A DNA stretch of 64,000 bases from assembly GCF_003326675.1 (NCBI RefSeq), contig NZ_JPWF01000014.1, forward strand, positions 62,001 through 126,000, in the 5' to 3' direction. This document shows, piece after piece, positions 27,492 to 37,154 of this stretch. This DNA is from Thalassospira profundimaris (GTDB lineage: Bacteria; Pseudomonadota; Alphaproteobacteria; Rhodospirillales; Thalassospiraceae). The position numbers were made by a program, and so were the translations under genes. Under the pieces are notes generated by a model. The model searched no databases and was not told the DNA's origin. It saw only the letters and a program-made list of their open reading frames with translations. Positions within the stretch are counted from its first letter, which is position 1. Each line of letters opens with the position of its first letter.

Positions 27492-28724
27492 ATGAGCGCG
27501 TCAGAAGTAATGACAGAAACAGTCTATCGAACCGAGCCCCAAGCGCAAGACGGGGACTATCGTCCTGCGGTGATTTTGCAGGTGCTGCCGGAACTTGATG
27601 CCGGCGGGGTTGAACGGGGTACTGTCGATATTGCGCGCGCCATCGTCGAGGGCGGCGGCAAGGCAATTGTTGCATCCCAGGGTGGACGTCTGGAACGTGA
27701 ACTTGCCCGGTTTGGCGCAACCCACATCAATCTGCCACTGAAATCCAAAAATATTCTGGTGATGCGCCGCAATGTGGATGCGCTGGTAAAACTGATTCGC
27801 GAACAGGGTGTGGATATCATTCATGCCCGCTCGCGCGCACCAGCTTGGAGCGCCTACTTCGCGGCGCGCAAAGCCGGAATTCCGTTTGTCACGACATTCC
27901 ATGGCACCTATTCGGGGCACACCAACCCGTTCAAGCGTCGCTATAACGCGATCATGACCATGGGTGACCAGGTGATTGCGATTTCCAAGCATATCGCCAA
28001 TCACATCAACAAATTTTACAAGGTTGAACCCGATCGCCTGAACATTGTGCCGCGCGGTACGAATGTTGATCTGTTCAATCCTGAAAATGTAAGTCAGGAA
28101 CGCCTGATTGCGTTGTCGACCCAGTGGCGTCTGAATGGCGAAGAATATGTCATTATGCTGCCAGGGCGGTTGACGCGCTGGAAAGGTCAGACTTTCTTGA
28201 TCCAAGCACTGCCAGCAGTGCTGGAAGCTCTGGGACATCGTCAGTTGCGCTGCCTGATCGTTGGATCGGATCAGGGTCGGACTGCGTATCGCGAAGAGTT
28301 GTTGCAGTTAAGTCGTAAGCTTGGGGTTGATGATGTTGTTCATATCGTAGACCACTGCGCTGATATGCCGGCGGCTTATATGTTGGCTGATGTGGTGGCT
28401 TGTCCATCTTTGGCCCCGGAAGCTTTTGGCCGGATACCATCCGAAGCACAGGCAATGGGGCGACCGGTTGTGTCGACCGCCCACGGCGGGGCTCTGGAAA
28501 CAGTGCTGCCAGGCGAAACCGGGTGGCTGGTTAGTCCCAACGAAGTCGATCAGCTGTCACGGGCTTTGATTCAGGTGCTTAATCTGACGCCGGAAAAACG
28601 CGCTGCTTTGGCGATCAAGGGGCGCAATCACGTGATTGCCGAATTCTCGCTTGAACAGATGGCTGAACGGACCCTGCGTGTTTACGCCAAGGCGCTTAAG
28701 CGCGTTATCAGGAATGCAGTATGA
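27492..28724 (+). CDS. GT4-family glycosyltransferase
   Basis: A 410-residue GT-B fold glycosyltransferase. The N-terminal domain begins around VILQVLPELDAGGVERGT (residues 28 to 45), and the donor-binding half carries LPGRLTRWKGQTFLIQAL (about 220) and the EX7E-type segment SLAPEAFGRIPSEAQAMG (about 305 to 322). Such enzymes add sugars to lipopolysaccharide or capsule. It overlaps the following GT9 gene by four bases (ATGA), suggesting the pair work on the same glycan, probably the lipopolysaccharide core. Confidence 0.92.
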   Translation: MSASEVMTETVYRTEPQAQDGDYRPAVILQVLPELDAGGVERGTVDIARAIVEGGGKAIVASQGGRLERELARFGATHINLPLKSKNILVMRRNVDALVKLIREQGVDIIHARSRAPAWSAYFAARKAGIPFVTTFHGTYSGHTNPFKRRYNAIMTMGDQVIAISKHIANHINKFYKVEPDRLNIVPRGTNVDLFNPENVSQERLIALSTQWRLNGEEYVIMLPGRLTRWKGQTFLIQALPAVLEALGHRQLRCLIVGSDQGRTAYREELLQLSRKLGVDDVVHIVDHCADMPAAYMLADVVACPSLAPEAFGRIPSEAQAMGRPVVSTAHGGALETVLPGETGWLVSPNEVDQLSRALIQVLNLTPEKRAALAIKGRNHVIAEFSLEQMAERTLRVYAKALKRVIRNAV

Positions 28725-29752
28725 CCGACCAGAATTTGGCAACTGAACAGGAAGCTGCGATCGCAATCGCAGCAGATGAAAAAGTTATGCCGGTTTCCGG
28801 GCAACATCAGGAACGCATTCTGGTCATCAAGCTTTCAGCACTTGGCGATGTTGTGTTGGCTATGGGGCCGTTTGCCGCCATTCGGGCCGCCCATCCGAAG
28901 GCGCATATTACGGTTCTGACCACGCGGCCTTATGTCGATCTTATGAAGGCGAGCGGGTATTTCGATTCTATCGCCATCGACCGCCGCCCCAAAATGAGCC
29001 AGGTGCGCGAGGTACTTGCACTGCGCCGGTTCTTGCGCAATGGCGGCTTTGACCGGGTATATGATCTGCAGACATCTGATCGCAGTGCCTTTTACTTCAA
29101 GCTGTTTTGGCCGGGCCCGCGGCCGGAATGGTCTGGCATTGCCCGCGGATGTTCCCATCCGCACAGCAATCCGCAACGGGATTCGCTGCATTCCATCGAC
29201 CGCATGGCGGAACAGCTTCTTGATGCCGGTATTCCCAATGTGCCGACGTCCCAAATTACAGGGCCGGATATTGAACTGGAACGGTTCGGGATCAGAAGTC
29301 CGTTTGTTCTGATTTGCCCGGGCGGCGCGCCGCATCGTCCGGCAAAGCGCTGGCCAGCGGAGCGGTTCGGTCTGTTGGCCAAAAAGCTGGCTGATTATCG
29401 TCTGACGCCGGTTCTGATCGGAACCGACAAGGAAGGCGAGGTTATGAGCAAGATTGACCAGATGTGCCCCAAGGCGCGCAATCTGGTCGGGCGGACCGGT
29501 TTTCTTGATATTGCATCGCTTGCCGCGCGGTCGGTCCTTGCCATCGGGAATGATACCGGGCCAATGCACATTGCGGCTGCTGCCGGGGCGCCGTCGATCG
29601 TGCTGTTTTCAAAGGAATCTGATCCGAAACTGAGCGCGCCGCGCGGGACAGGCAAAGACGCGGTCAGCATTATTCGCGAAAACGATTTGCGGCAATTGAC
29701 GGTTAATCGCGTAATGGATGAAGTCCGCCGTCGCCTTGATCTGACGGATTAG
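28721..29752 (+). CDS. GT9-family glycosyltransferase (heptosyltransferase-like)
   Basis: A 343-residue enzyme of the ADP-heptose:LPS heptosyltransferase family. RILVIKLSALGDVVLAMGPF (about residues 28 to 47) and the donor-site block AIGNDTGPMHIAAAAGAPSI (about residues 270 to 290) are characteristic. About 25 extra residues precede the domain. Together with the preceding GT4 gene it likely builds lipopolysaccharide core. Which heptosyltransferase it corresponds to is not clear. Confidence 0.92.
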   Translation: MTDQNLATEQEAAIAIAADEKVMPVSGQHQERILVIKLSALGDVVLAMGPFAAIRAAHPKAHITVLTTRPYVDLMKASGYFDSIAIDRRPKMSQVREVLALRRFLRNGGFDRVYDLQTSDRSAFYFKLFWPGPRPEWSGIARGCSHPHSNPQRDSLHSIDRMAEQLLDAGIPNVPTSQITGPDIELERFGIRSPFVLICPGGAPHRPAKRWPAERFGLLAKKLADYRLTPVLIGTDKEGEVMSKIDQMCPKARNLVGRTGFLDIASLAARSVLAIGNDTGPMHIAAAAGAPSIVLFSKESDPKLSAPRGTGKDAVSIIRENDLRQLTVNRVMDEVRRRLDLTD

Positions 29753-29881
29753 AAATTCCATAGCCGTGGCAATAAAAACACGCCGGAATGAAAAGCGCGG
29801 AAAATGGCGCTTTGAGACCTTTGTAATTGCCTAAAAACATTGCTTTCTGAACGTACGCGGATATGCTAGGTGAGGTCGAAG

Positions 29882-29913
29882 CGAAAACACTGTTTGAACA
29901 AGCAGTGTTTTCG
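29882..29913 (+). promoter_or_regulatory. hairpin in the infC leader (attenuator or terminator)
   Basis: CGAAAACACTG (29882 to 29892) and CAGTGTTTTCG (29903 to 29913) form a perfect 11-bp stem with a 10-base loop, followed by a T-rich but interrupted run. It lies 48 bases before the infC start. It may end transcripts from the glycosyltransferases or act as a leader structure for infC control; the sequence alone does not decide. Confidence 0.65.
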
Positions 29914-29961
29914 TCGTTTCTGTTTCTGACCGATTTGTTTGATTACCATAGGAGATTCTCC

Positions 29962-30498
29962 ATAGCACGACCACGCAAACCGATGCAGCCGACCAAGGAA
30001 GGTCCGCGCGTCAATGAGGATATCAAAGCCCGTTCCATCTGTGTTGTCGACGCCGAAGGCAATATGTCGGATCCAATGACGGTGCGTGAAGGCATTGAAA
30101 TGGCAGCGGAAGCTGGACTCGACCTCGTCGAAGTCGCGCCGAATGCTGAACCGCCTGTGTGTAAGCTGATCGACTACGGCAAGTTCAAATACGAACAGAG
30201 CAAGAAGCAGAACGAGGCCAAAAAGAAACAGAAGGTTATCGAGGTCAAGGAGATCAAACTCCGTCCGAACATCGATACCCATGACTACAATGTCAAACTG
30301 CGCGCCGCGCAGAAGTTTCTCGGCGGTGGAGATAAGGTGAAAGTCACGTTGCGCTTCCGCGGACGTGAAATGGCTCACCAGGATCTCGGTCTTGGCATGT
30401 TGCAGCGTTTTTCGGGGGATCTCGAAGATCTCTCCAAAGCTGAAATGATGCCAAAGATGGAAGGCCGTGTTATGATTATGGTGCTGGCGCCGCGTTAA
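29962..30498 (+). CDS. infC: translation initiation factor IF-3
   Basis: A 178-residue factor that binds the 30S subunit and checks start codon and initiator tRNA. The protein has the two-domain layout: N-domain RVNEDIKARSICVVDAEGNM (from about residue 15), a charged linker KYEQSKKQNEAKKKQK, and C-domain EIKLRPNIDTHDYNVKLRAA. There is no ATG at the family start. The codon there is ATA at 29962, with AGGAG 7 bases upstream, giving MARPRKPMQPTKEG if initiated as Met. Rare start codons (AUU in E. coli) are a known self-control device of infC. A conventional ATG at 29863 would add 33 atypical residues across the leader hairpin. Confidence 0.92.
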   Translation: MARPRKPMQPTKEGPRVNEDIKARSICVVDAEGNMSDPMTVREGIEMAAEAGLDLVEVAPNAEPPVCKLIDYGKFKYEQSKKQNEAKKKQKVIEVKEIKLRPNIDTHDYNVKLRAAQKFLGGGDKVKVTLRFRGREMAHQDLGLGMLQRFSGDLEDLSKAEMMPKMEGRVMIMVLAPR

Positions 30499-30550
30499 GA
30501 CGCGGCGTTTTGCCGTTCTGCCCCAAGGTCCAAGCCAAAGAGGGAATGCC

Positions 30551-30955
30551 ATGCCAGCTGGAAATGATCTTCTGATCGTTGGTGTCGATGATGACCCCAA
30601 AAGTCTGGTGCTGCTTAAACGAATCGTCGAAAGCGGCGGGTTTTCGTTTCAGGGCGTTTCCTCTGGCAAGGATCTTTTGAAACTCCTTAAAACCAAACGT
30701 CCACGCATCATCCTGATGGATATCATGATGCCTGACATGAACGGTTTTGAAACTGCACTGAACGTGCGGACCCATTTCCCCGATCTTGCTTGTGCGATCA
30801 TTTATGTCACGGCCCGCCAAGGCGAAGAAGACTTGCGCGGCGGTGTTGCGGCCGGGGGCAATGACTTTGTTCTTAAGCCGGTGAACCGCGAAAAACTGAT
30901 GAGCCGAATCGAAAAGTGGATCGGCCGGGCGCATACCATCAAAACCGCTGTTTGA
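30551..30955 (+). CDS. single-domain response regulator
   Basis: A 134-residue receiver domain with no output domain. The acidic pair Asp13-Asp14 region (VDDDPKS), the phosphoacceptor Asp57 in ILMDIMMPDMNGFE, Thr87 in YVTARQ and Lys109 in VLKPVN are all in place, so it should be phosphorylated. It probably signals by protein contact, for example in chemotaxis or a phosphorelay. No cognate kinase is adjacent; it lies 52 bases after infC and may be cotranscribed with it. Confidence 0.92.
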   Translation: MPAGNDLLIVGVDDDPKSLVLLKRIVESGGFSFQGVSSGKDLLKLLKTKRPRIILMDIMMPDMNGFETALNVRTHFPDLACAIIYVTARQGEEDLRGGVAAGGNDFVLKPVNREKLMSRIEKWIGRAHTIKTAV

Positions 30956-31065
30956 CGGTTCTTTCCATTAAAAGTCTGGATTCCGGTACACGTGCAATGT
31001 CGGATTCGTACCAGAGTGCCAGCATCTATAATCCTGCGCCCGATTTTAACCTGCCAAAGATCAGC

Positions 31066-32013
31066 TTAATCCAGCAGGGTAATGATCGGATCGATATAGA
31101 GTGAAAAGATTGAAAAGGTGATCACGCCAAGGGCAGTCGTCACCAACACAATCGACGAACTGCGTACGATGTAGCGATCATAGGTTGTCGCTACGACAAA
31201 GACATTGCCCGCGGTCGGCAGGGCCGCCAACAGAAACACTGCCTTTGCCTCGAGCCCGGTAACAGAACCCACCATATAGAATCCGGCAAACACCATCACT
31301 GGATGGATCACCAGTTTGGCCAGCGACATGGCGACAAGCTCGGCGCGTTTCTCGGCAATTGGCCGTCCGACCAGGGCCACGCCAATGGCAAACAGGGCGG
31401 CGGGACCGGCACTGCCGCCAAGAAGTTCCAGCAGATAATCGACGCCTTTGGGCCAGCTGAGATCAAGAATGCTGGCAATAACGCCAGCAATAATTGCCAG
31501 AACAACCGGATTGGTCAGGGTGCCACGGATAATTTTGCCGGCCGAATTTCCGCCGTTTGCATGCTTGGCCCCTTCAAGCAAAAGCAGCGACAGGGACAAC
31601 ATGACGATCAGGTCAAAGGCAAGGGCCACAATCAGCGGCACTGTTGCTTCTTGTCCCAGTAACCCGATGATCAGAGGAAGACCCATGAAGCCGACATTGG
31701 ACATAGTTCCGGCAAAGGAAAACAGGGTCTGACTTGTCGGATCAAGGTCGAAGACCCTGGCGGCGATCACGCGGGTCAGTCCATAAACCACAAGGGTTCC
31801 ACCGCCATAGGCGATAAGGATGTCGGGTTGCCAAATCTCGTCAGGTGTTCGTGTCGCAAGGGCACGGAACAAAAGGGCGGGCAGGGCAAAGTAAAAGACA
31901 AAACCGTTGATGCCACGCATCCCTTCCGGGGTTACGATCCGGGTTTTGCCACCAATCCAGCCCAGACCGATCAGGGCAAAGAACGGCAAAATAATAGATG
32001 TAATTTGTGACAT
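31066..32013 (-). CDS. AEC-family transporter (auxin efflux carrier type)
   Basis: A 315-residue inner-membrane protein with about ten membrane helices arranged as two inverted five-helix halves, typical of AEC permeases. The N-terminus MSQITSIILPFFALIGLGWI starts in the first helix. I use the ATG at 32013 rather than 32169 because the extra 52 upstream residues are not membrane-like and are cysteine and proline rich. Bacterial members export or take up organic acids such as malate; the substrate here is unknown. Confidence 0.88.
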   Translation of the reverse strand: MSQITSIILPFFALIGLGWIGGKTRIVTPEGMRGINGFVFYFALPALLFRALATRTPDEIWQPDILIAYGGGTLVVYGLTRVIAARVFDLDPTSQTLFSFAGTMSNVGFMGLPLIIGLLGQEATVPLIVALAFDLIVMLSLSLLLLEGAKHANGGNSAGKIIRGTLTNPVVLAIIAGVIASILDLSWPKGVDYLLELLGGSAGPAALFAIGVALVGRPIAEKRAELVAMSLAKLVIHPVMVFAGFYMVGSVTGLEAKAVFLLAALPTAGNVFVVATTYDRYIVRSSSIVLVTTALGVITFSIFSLYIDPIITLLD

Positions 32014-32266
32014 GTGATCAGTCAGATAACCGGGAACGGATTGGTTGAGCTGTGGCCAATTTGTCAGGCAAGGGCACAATGGCGGGTCAGAGCCGCAAAA
32101 AGCAAGGGGAAAGGGGCGAATTGGCCCTTGAAAAAGGCAATCCCGGAGTCTATAACCACCCGTCCCCAAAACAGGTGGTGAGGCTGGAAGGTCTGTAATG
32201 GTCCTTCAGGGCATGCCCAGCCGCCGAAGGGGATTTCGTTTTCATTGCTTATGCAAGGATAGTAAA

Positions 32267-32464
32267 ATGCCCAAGATGAAGACTAAATCGAGTGCGAAAA
32301 AACGCTTTCGCCTGACTGCAAGCGGGAAGGTCCGTCACAACGTGGCAAACAAGCGCCACCTTCTGACTGCGAAACCGACCAAGATGAAGCGCCAGGCTCG
32401 TGGCACGGAGATTCTCTGTGACGCAGATGCCCGCATCGTCAAAAAATTCCTGCCGTACGGTTAA
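32267..32464 (+). CDS. rpmI: 50S ribosomal protein L35
   Basis: A 65-residue very basic protein, [20 protein letters not shown], the standard L35 start, with [16 protein letters not shown] in the middle. AAGGA precedes the ATG. It is followed 17 bases later by rplT. Unlike in many bacteria, infC is not immediately upstream: a response regulator and an opposite-strand permease intervene. Confidence 0.98.
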   Translation: MPKMKTKSSAKKRFRLTASGKVRHNVANKRHLLTAKPTKMKRQARGTEILCDADARIVKKFLPYG

Positions 32465-32481
32465 GGTTGAAGGAGAGTTAA

Positions 32482-32838
32482 ATGGCTCGTGTAAAAGGGG
32501 GCGTGACTTCTCACGCTCGTCACCGCAAGGTTATTAAGGCTGCCAAAGGTTACCGCGGTCGCCGCAACAACACTTTCCGCACCGCCGTTCAGGCTGTGGA
32601 AAAAGGTCTGCAGTATGCATACCGCGATCGTCGCGTTAAGAAACGCCAGTTCCGCTCGCTCTGGATTCAGCGTATCAACGCTGGTGCACGCGAAAACGGT
32701 CTGAGCTATTCGCAGTTCATGAACGGTCTGAAGAAGGCTGGCGTTGAACTGGACCGCAAGGTGCTTGCCGACATCGCAGTGCGTGAACCGGAAGCTTTCA
32801 AAGCTCTGGTAACCCAGGCGCAGGCTGCACTCGGCTAA
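32482..32838 (+). CDS. rplT: 50S ribosomal protein L20
   Basis: A 118-residue ribosomal assembly protein, starting [19 protein letters not shown], with the conserved [17 protein letters not shown] and [24 protein letters not shown] lies just before the start. It forms a two-gene unit with rpmI and is followed by a terminator-like hairpin before pheS. Confidence 0.98.
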   Translation: MARVKGGVTSHARHRKVIKAAKGYRGRRNNTFRTAVQAVEKGLQYAYRDRRVKKRQFRSLWIQRINAGARENGLSYSQFMNGLKKAGVELDRKVLADIAVREPEAFKALVTQAQAALG

Positions 32839-32883
32839 TAAACCTTTGTTAAAAGGTTTAATCGGCACTTGCCTGATTTGATC

Positions 32884-32920
32884 GGGGGCGGCCATATTGG
32901 CCGTCCCCTTTCTTTTTCTT
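32884..32920 (+). terminator. terminator after rplT
   Basis: GGGGGCGGCC (32884 to 32893) and GGCCGTCCCC (32899 to 32908) form a 10-bp stem with one G-U pair and a 5-base loop, followed by a T-rich tract. It lies 40 bases before pheS, so it could also act as a pheST leader attenuator. A weaker AAACCTTT/AAAGGTTT hairpin sits just before it. Confidence 0.8.
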
Positions 32921-32959
32921 TATGTACTTTTTTAAACCCAAGCCAAAGCGTCGGAAGTT

Positions 32960-34030
32960 ATGGAAAACATCGAAGCATTGCGCGAAGAGGTTCTGGCGGA
33001 AGTCGAAAAAGCAGTTGATCTTGCTGCTCTTGAAGAAGTCCGCATCAGCGCCCTTGGCAAGAAAGGCCGCATTACCGGCCTTATGAAAAACCTTGGCAAG
33101 ATGGACCCGGATCAGCGTCGTGAATTTGGTCAGACACTGAACCTTGTCAAAGACCAGGTAGCAGGCGCAATCGACACCCGCAAAACCGCCCTCGAAGATG
33201 CCGCCCTTGAGGCCCGTCTTGTCGGCGAACGGATCGACGTCACCCTGTCATCGCGCCCGGATGAAACCGCGGGCCGCATCCACCCGATCAGTCAGACGAT
33301 TGACGAAATCGTATCGATCTTTGGCGAAATGGGCTTTGCCCTGGCCGAAGGTCCGGATGTTGAAGACGACTTCCATAACTTTACTGCGCTGAACATCCCG
33401 CCGGAACATCCGGCGCGTGAAATGCAGGACACCTTCTATCTGCCCGAACAGGAAGACGGTTCGCGCCTTGTGCTGCGTACCCACACTTCGCCGGTGCAGA
33501 TCAGAACCATGCAGAGCAAAACCCCGCCGATCCGCATCATTGCACCGGGCCGCACTTATCGTTCCGATAGCGATATGACCCATACGCCGATGTTCCACCA
33601 GGTCGAGGGTCTGGTGATCGACAAGAAAACCCATATGGGTCACCTTAAAGGCTGCCTGCTTGAGTTCGTGAAAACCTATTTCGAACTTGATGATGTGCCG
33701 GTCCGTTACCGTCCAAGCTTCTTCCCGTTCACCGAACCGAGTGCCGAGATGGATATCGGTTGTTCGCGCAAAGGCGGCGAGCTGAAAATTGGGGAAGGCG
33801 ATGACTGGCTGGAAATTCTCGGCTGCGGCATGGTTCATCCGCGTGTTCTGGCAGCTTGTGGTCTTGACCCGAATGAATATCAGGGCTTTGCCTTTGGTAT
33901 GGGGATCGAACGTATCGCCATGCTGAAATACGGCATTCCCGATCTTCGTACCTTCTTCGATACCGATCTGCGCTGGCTGAAACATTATGGTTTCGTGCCG
34001 CTGGATGTACCGAACATGGTAAGGGGCTGA
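32960..34030 (+). CDS. pheS: phenylalanyl-tRNA synthetase alpha subunit
   Basis: A 356-residue class II synthetase subunit that carries the catalytic site. An N-terminal coiled coil (residues 1 to about 85) is followed by the core with [17 protein letters not shown]-type motif near residue 140, motif 2 [20 protein letters not shown] (about residue 195 to 214) and motif 3 [15 protein letters not shown] (about residues 313 to 327). The length is usual. It is 4 bases upstream of pheT. Confidence 0.98.
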   Translation: MENIEALREEVLAEVEKAVDLAALEEVRISALGKKGRITGLMKNLGKMDPDQRREFGQTLNLVKDQVAGAIDTRKTALEDAALEARLVGERIDVTLSSRPDETAGRIHPISQTIDEIVSIFGEMGFALAEGPDVEDDFHNFTALNIPPEHPAREMQDTFYLPEQEDGSRLVLRTHTSPVQIRTMQSKTPPIRIIAPGRTYRSDSDMTHTPMFHQVEGLVIDKKTHMGHLKGCLLEFVKTYFELDDVPVRYRPSFFPFTEPSAEMDIGCSRKGGELKIGEGDDWLEILGCGMVHPRVLAACGLDPNEYQGFAFGMGIERIAMLKYGIPDLRTFFDTDLRWLKHYGFVPLDVPNMVRG

Positions 34031-34034
34031 GATT

Positions 34035-36443
34035 ATGAAATTCACACTGAATTGGCTGAAGCAGCACCTTGATACCGATGCGTCGATCGAGGTGGTTGCA
34101 GAAAAACTGACCGATATCGGTCTGGAAATTGAAGATGTCACCGACCGCGCAGCAGCCCTTGCTGATATTCGTGTCGCCTATATCGAAGAAGCCGGTCAGC
34201 ATCCCGATGCCGACCGCCTGAAATTGTGCCGGGTCAATACCGGTGACAAGATGATCCAGGTCGTCTGTGGTGCGCCGAATGCCCGTACCGGGCTTAAGGT
34301 TGCCTTGGCACAGCCGGGTGCGATCATTCCGATTGACGGCTCCAAGCTGAAGCCGGGCAAAATCCGTGGCATCGAAAGCCAGGGCATGATGTGCTCCACC
34401 CGCGAGCTGTGCCTGGGCGAAGACCATGACGGCATTATCGAACTGCCCGCAGATGCAGAAATCGGCGCACCGGTTGCATCTGTTCTGGGTGCTGATGATC
34501 CGATCATTGAAATCGGCCTGACCCCGAACCGTCCGGATTGCACGGGTGTACGCGGTATTGCGCGTGATCTGGCAGCAGCCGGTATCGGTACGCTTAAGGC
34601 TGATCCGCGCGCGCAAGCCGTTGCCGGTTCGTTTGACAGCCCGATTGGCGTTGCCATTTCTGCCGAGATCGCCGCAAACAATGCGGTTCCGGCATTCTAT
34701 GGCCGTTATATCCGCGGCGTGAAAAACGGTGAAAGCCCGGATTGGCTTAAAGCCCGTCTGGAAGCCATTGGTCTGCGTCCGATTTCGGCACTGGTCGATA
34801 TCACCAACCTTGTGACCCACGATCTTGGTCGTCCGCTGCACGTCTTTGATGCCGACAAACTGTCGGGTGACATCAATGTTCGTTATGCGACCAATGGTGA
34901 AAAGCTTGCTGCCCTTGATAACAAGGAATACGAGCTGTCTGACGCCATGGTTGTCATTGCCGATCAGGCAAAGGCACTTGGCATTGGTGGCATCATCGGT
35001 GGTGATGAAACCGGCTGCCTTGACGAAACCGTCAATGTATTTGTCGAATGCGCGCTGTTTGATCCGATCAGCATCGCCAAGACCGGCCGCAAGCTTCAGA
35101 TCAATTCCGATGCCCGCTATCGTTTTGAGCGCGGTGTTGATCCGCAGTCGATTGCCTGGGGCATGGAAGTTGCCACCCACCTGATCACCGAGATTTGTGG
35201 TGGTGAAGTTTCCCATGTCGTTAAGGCGGGCGAAGTTCCCAACCCGCGCAATGCTTTTGATCTGCGTATCGACCGCATCCTCGAGCTTGGCGGCGTTACG
35301 GTTGAAGCCGATCGTGCGATTGAAATTCTGACCTCGCTTGGCTTTGAAGTCAGCGGTTCGGCCCCGGTTATCACCGCGGTTGCACCGACCTGGCGTCCCG
35401 ACATTATCGGTGAAGCCGATCTTGTCGAAGAAGTCCTGCGCATCGTTGGTTACGACAAAATCCCGACCGTTCCGTTGGAACGTGAAACCAGTCTTCCGGT
35501 TCCCGCCCTGTCGCCGATGCAGAAACGCGTCGGACTGACCCGTCGCATTCTTGCGTCGCGCGGTCTGTATGAAACTGTGACCTGGTCCTTCACTGATTCC
35601 CGCTGGGCAAAACTGTTTGGTGAACTCAAGGAAGGTCTGTTCCTGGCAAACCCGATCAGCTCTGATCTTGATGTCATGCGTCCGAACGCATTGATCAACA
35701 TGATTGCAGCAGCCGGTCGTAACCAGGCACGCGGTTTTTCTGATCTGGCACTGTTCGAAGTTGGACCGGAATTCTTCGGTGATCAGCCGGGTGATCAGCG
35801 CTTGGTCGCAGCAGGCCTGCGTGCCGGTTCGACCACACCGCGCAGCTGGACCGGTTTGCGTCGCGAAGTTGATGTCTTTGACGTCAAAGCCGATGTCGAA
35901 GCACTGGTTGACGCACTTGGCACCACTGCTGCCAACCTTCAGGTCAATACCGAAGGTGCACCGGCTTGGTATCATCCGGGTCGTTCTGCTGCCTTGCAGC
36001 TTGGTCCGAAAAACGTGCTTGGCTATTTCGGCGAACTGCACCCCAAAGTGCTTAAGGCGCTGGGTGTCAAAGGTCGCGTTGTGGCGTTCGAACTGTTTGT
36101 TGAAAACATTCCGATGCCCAAGAAAAAAGGTACAGCACGTCCGGCACTCAATGCATCGAGCTTCCAGTCGGTCGAGCGTGACTTTGCCTTCCTGCTGGAT
36201 GATGACGTGAAAGCAGAAGCGATCATCAAGGCAGCGCGGAGTGCCGACCGCGCCTTGATCACGGATGTAACGATCTTTGACCTTTATGCGGGCAAGGGCA
36301 TTGAGGACGGCAAGAAATCACTCGCCTTCTCGATCACCTTGCAACCGACCAAGGCAACCCTGACCGAAGAAGAGATTGATGCGGTCAGCAAAAAGGTTGT
36401 CGAGGCCGTGCAAAAGGCAACCGGTGGATCGCTGCGCGCCTAA
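34035..36443 (+). CDS. pheT: phenylalanyl-tRNA synthetase beta subunit
   Basis: An 802-residue subunit with, in order, the tRNA-binding EMAP-like domain (about residues 40 to 150, including ESQGMMCSTRELCLGEDHDG), the B3/B4 editing domain (about 210 to 390), the B5 domain, the inactive catalytic-like domain and a C-terminal FDX-ACB domain (about residues 708 to 800, starting SSFQSVERDFAFLLDD). It is complete and directly follows pheS. Confidence 0.98.
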   Translation: MKFTLNWLKQHLDTDASIEVVAEKLTDIGLEIEDVTDRAAALADIRVAYIEEAGQHPDADRLKLCRVNTGDKMIQVVCGAPNARTGLKVALAQPGAIIPIDGSKLKPGKIRGIESQGMMCSTRELCLGEDHDGIIELPADAEIGAPVASVLGADDPIIEIGLTPNRPDCTGVRGIARDLAAAGIGTLKADPRAQAVAGSFDSPIGVAISAEIAANNAVPAFYGRYIRGVKNGESPDWLKARLEAIGLRPISALVDITNLVTHDLGRPLHVFDADKLSGDINVRYATNGEKLAALDNKEYELSDAMVVIADQAKALGIGGIIGGDETGCLDETVNVFVECALFDPISIAKTGRKLQINSDARYRFERGVDPQSIAWGMEVATHLITEICGGEVSHVVKAGEVPNPRNAFDLRIDRILELGGVTVEADRAIEILTSLGFEVSGSAPVITAVAPTWRPDIIGEADLVEEVLRIVGYDKIPTVPLERETSLPVPALSPMQKRVGLTRRILASRGLYETVTWSFTDSRWAKLFGELKEGLFLANPISSDLDVMRPNALINMIAAAGRNQARGFSDLALFEVGPEFFGDQPGDQRLVAAGLRAGSTTPRSWTGLRREVDVFDVKADVEALVDALGTTAANLQVNTEGAPAWYHPGRSAALQLGPKNVLGYFGELHPKVLKALGVKGRVVAFELFVENIPMPKKKGTARPALNASSFQSVERDFAFLLDDDVKAEAIIKAARSADRALITDVTIFDLYAGKGIEDGKKSLAFSITLQPTKATLTEEEIDAVSKKVVEAVQKATGGSLRA

Positions 36444-36464
36444 GCCTGCGAACCATACGAAATC

Positions 36465-36506
36465 AAAACGGGCCACGCATTGGAAAATGCGTGGCCCGTT
36501 TTCTTT
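36465..36506. terminator. strong terminator after pheT
   Basis: AAAACGGGCCACGCAT (36465 to 36480) and its exact complement (36487 to 36502) form a 16-bp stem around a 6-base loop, followed by TTTTCTTTT. With the A run on the left it can also serve the convergent lipoprotein gene. Confidence 0.96.
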
Positions 36507-36548
36507 TGGGAACTGTCAAGGCGTGGAAATACGCCTGCTGGATCAAAT

Positions 36549-37022
36549 TTACCGACCCGGACGTTTGCGCAAGATGGCATATTCTTCCTCGTCCAGATCA
36601 AGCGCGATCAGATCAGGGCCATTGGTAAAGACATGCCATTCCATATCGGTGTCGTCGCACTCGATCGCCAATTGATCCATCATGGTGTTCCACACGCAAC
36701 GTTCGCGATCATCATCGGCCTCAAGCCGACCTTCGCCATTGTCGTATAGATGCATGACCAGAAGCTGTTCATCTTCGTCAATTGAATAGACCGCATATGT
36801 TTCGTTTGCAAAACGGTAATTGATTTCCGAGCCATCCAGCCGCCGCCAACCACGCGGCAACGGTTCGCCGGGTTCATGTTGGGCAAAGAAAGAGGCCAGA
36901 TTTTGCATATGGCTGTCATTCATGGTCCGCATGTCCGAGCCACAGGCAGCCAAAGCCATCAGGCCCATCATTGCCAACAGGATGCCAATCCGCGGGCGCG
37001 TTACGTCAGAGCGATTTAACAT
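36549..37022 (-). CDS. hypothetical lipoprotein
   Basis: A 157-residue protein of unknown function. The N-terminus is a lipoprotein signal: basic MLNRSDVTRPR, a hydrophobic stretch, then the lipobox LAAC, so Cys would be lipidated. The mature part is acidic, with many Asp and Glu, and has two later cysteines. AAGGGA before the ATG at 37022 fixes the start; an ATG at 37040 is also in frame. I do not recognise a family. Confidence 0.75.
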   Translation of the reverse strand: MLNRSDVTRPRIGILLAMMGLMALAACGSDMRTMNDSHMQNLASFFAQHEPGEPLPRGWRRLDGSEINYRFANETYAVYSIDEDEQLLVMHLYDNGEGRLEADDDRERCVWNTMMDQLAIECDDTDMEWHVFTNGPDLIALDLDEEEYAILRKRPGR

Positions 37023-37154
37023 GCGTTTTTCCCTTACCACGACAGGCAGCTTTTACCCGGCTGCCTCGATACATGGGGAAAGAGAAGCAATATGCTTGCC
37101 ATCCCCGAAGGTGGGTATAGGCGGCAGGCAATCGGATGGGCGTGGCAAAGTACG

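Noticed and set aside
33729-36041. 770-residue minus-strand open frame opposite pheS/pheT
   Set aside because: Mirror frame of conserved synthetase genes; its composition (Arg, Asp, Asn and Cys rich, no hydrophobic core pattern) is that of an antisense shadow.
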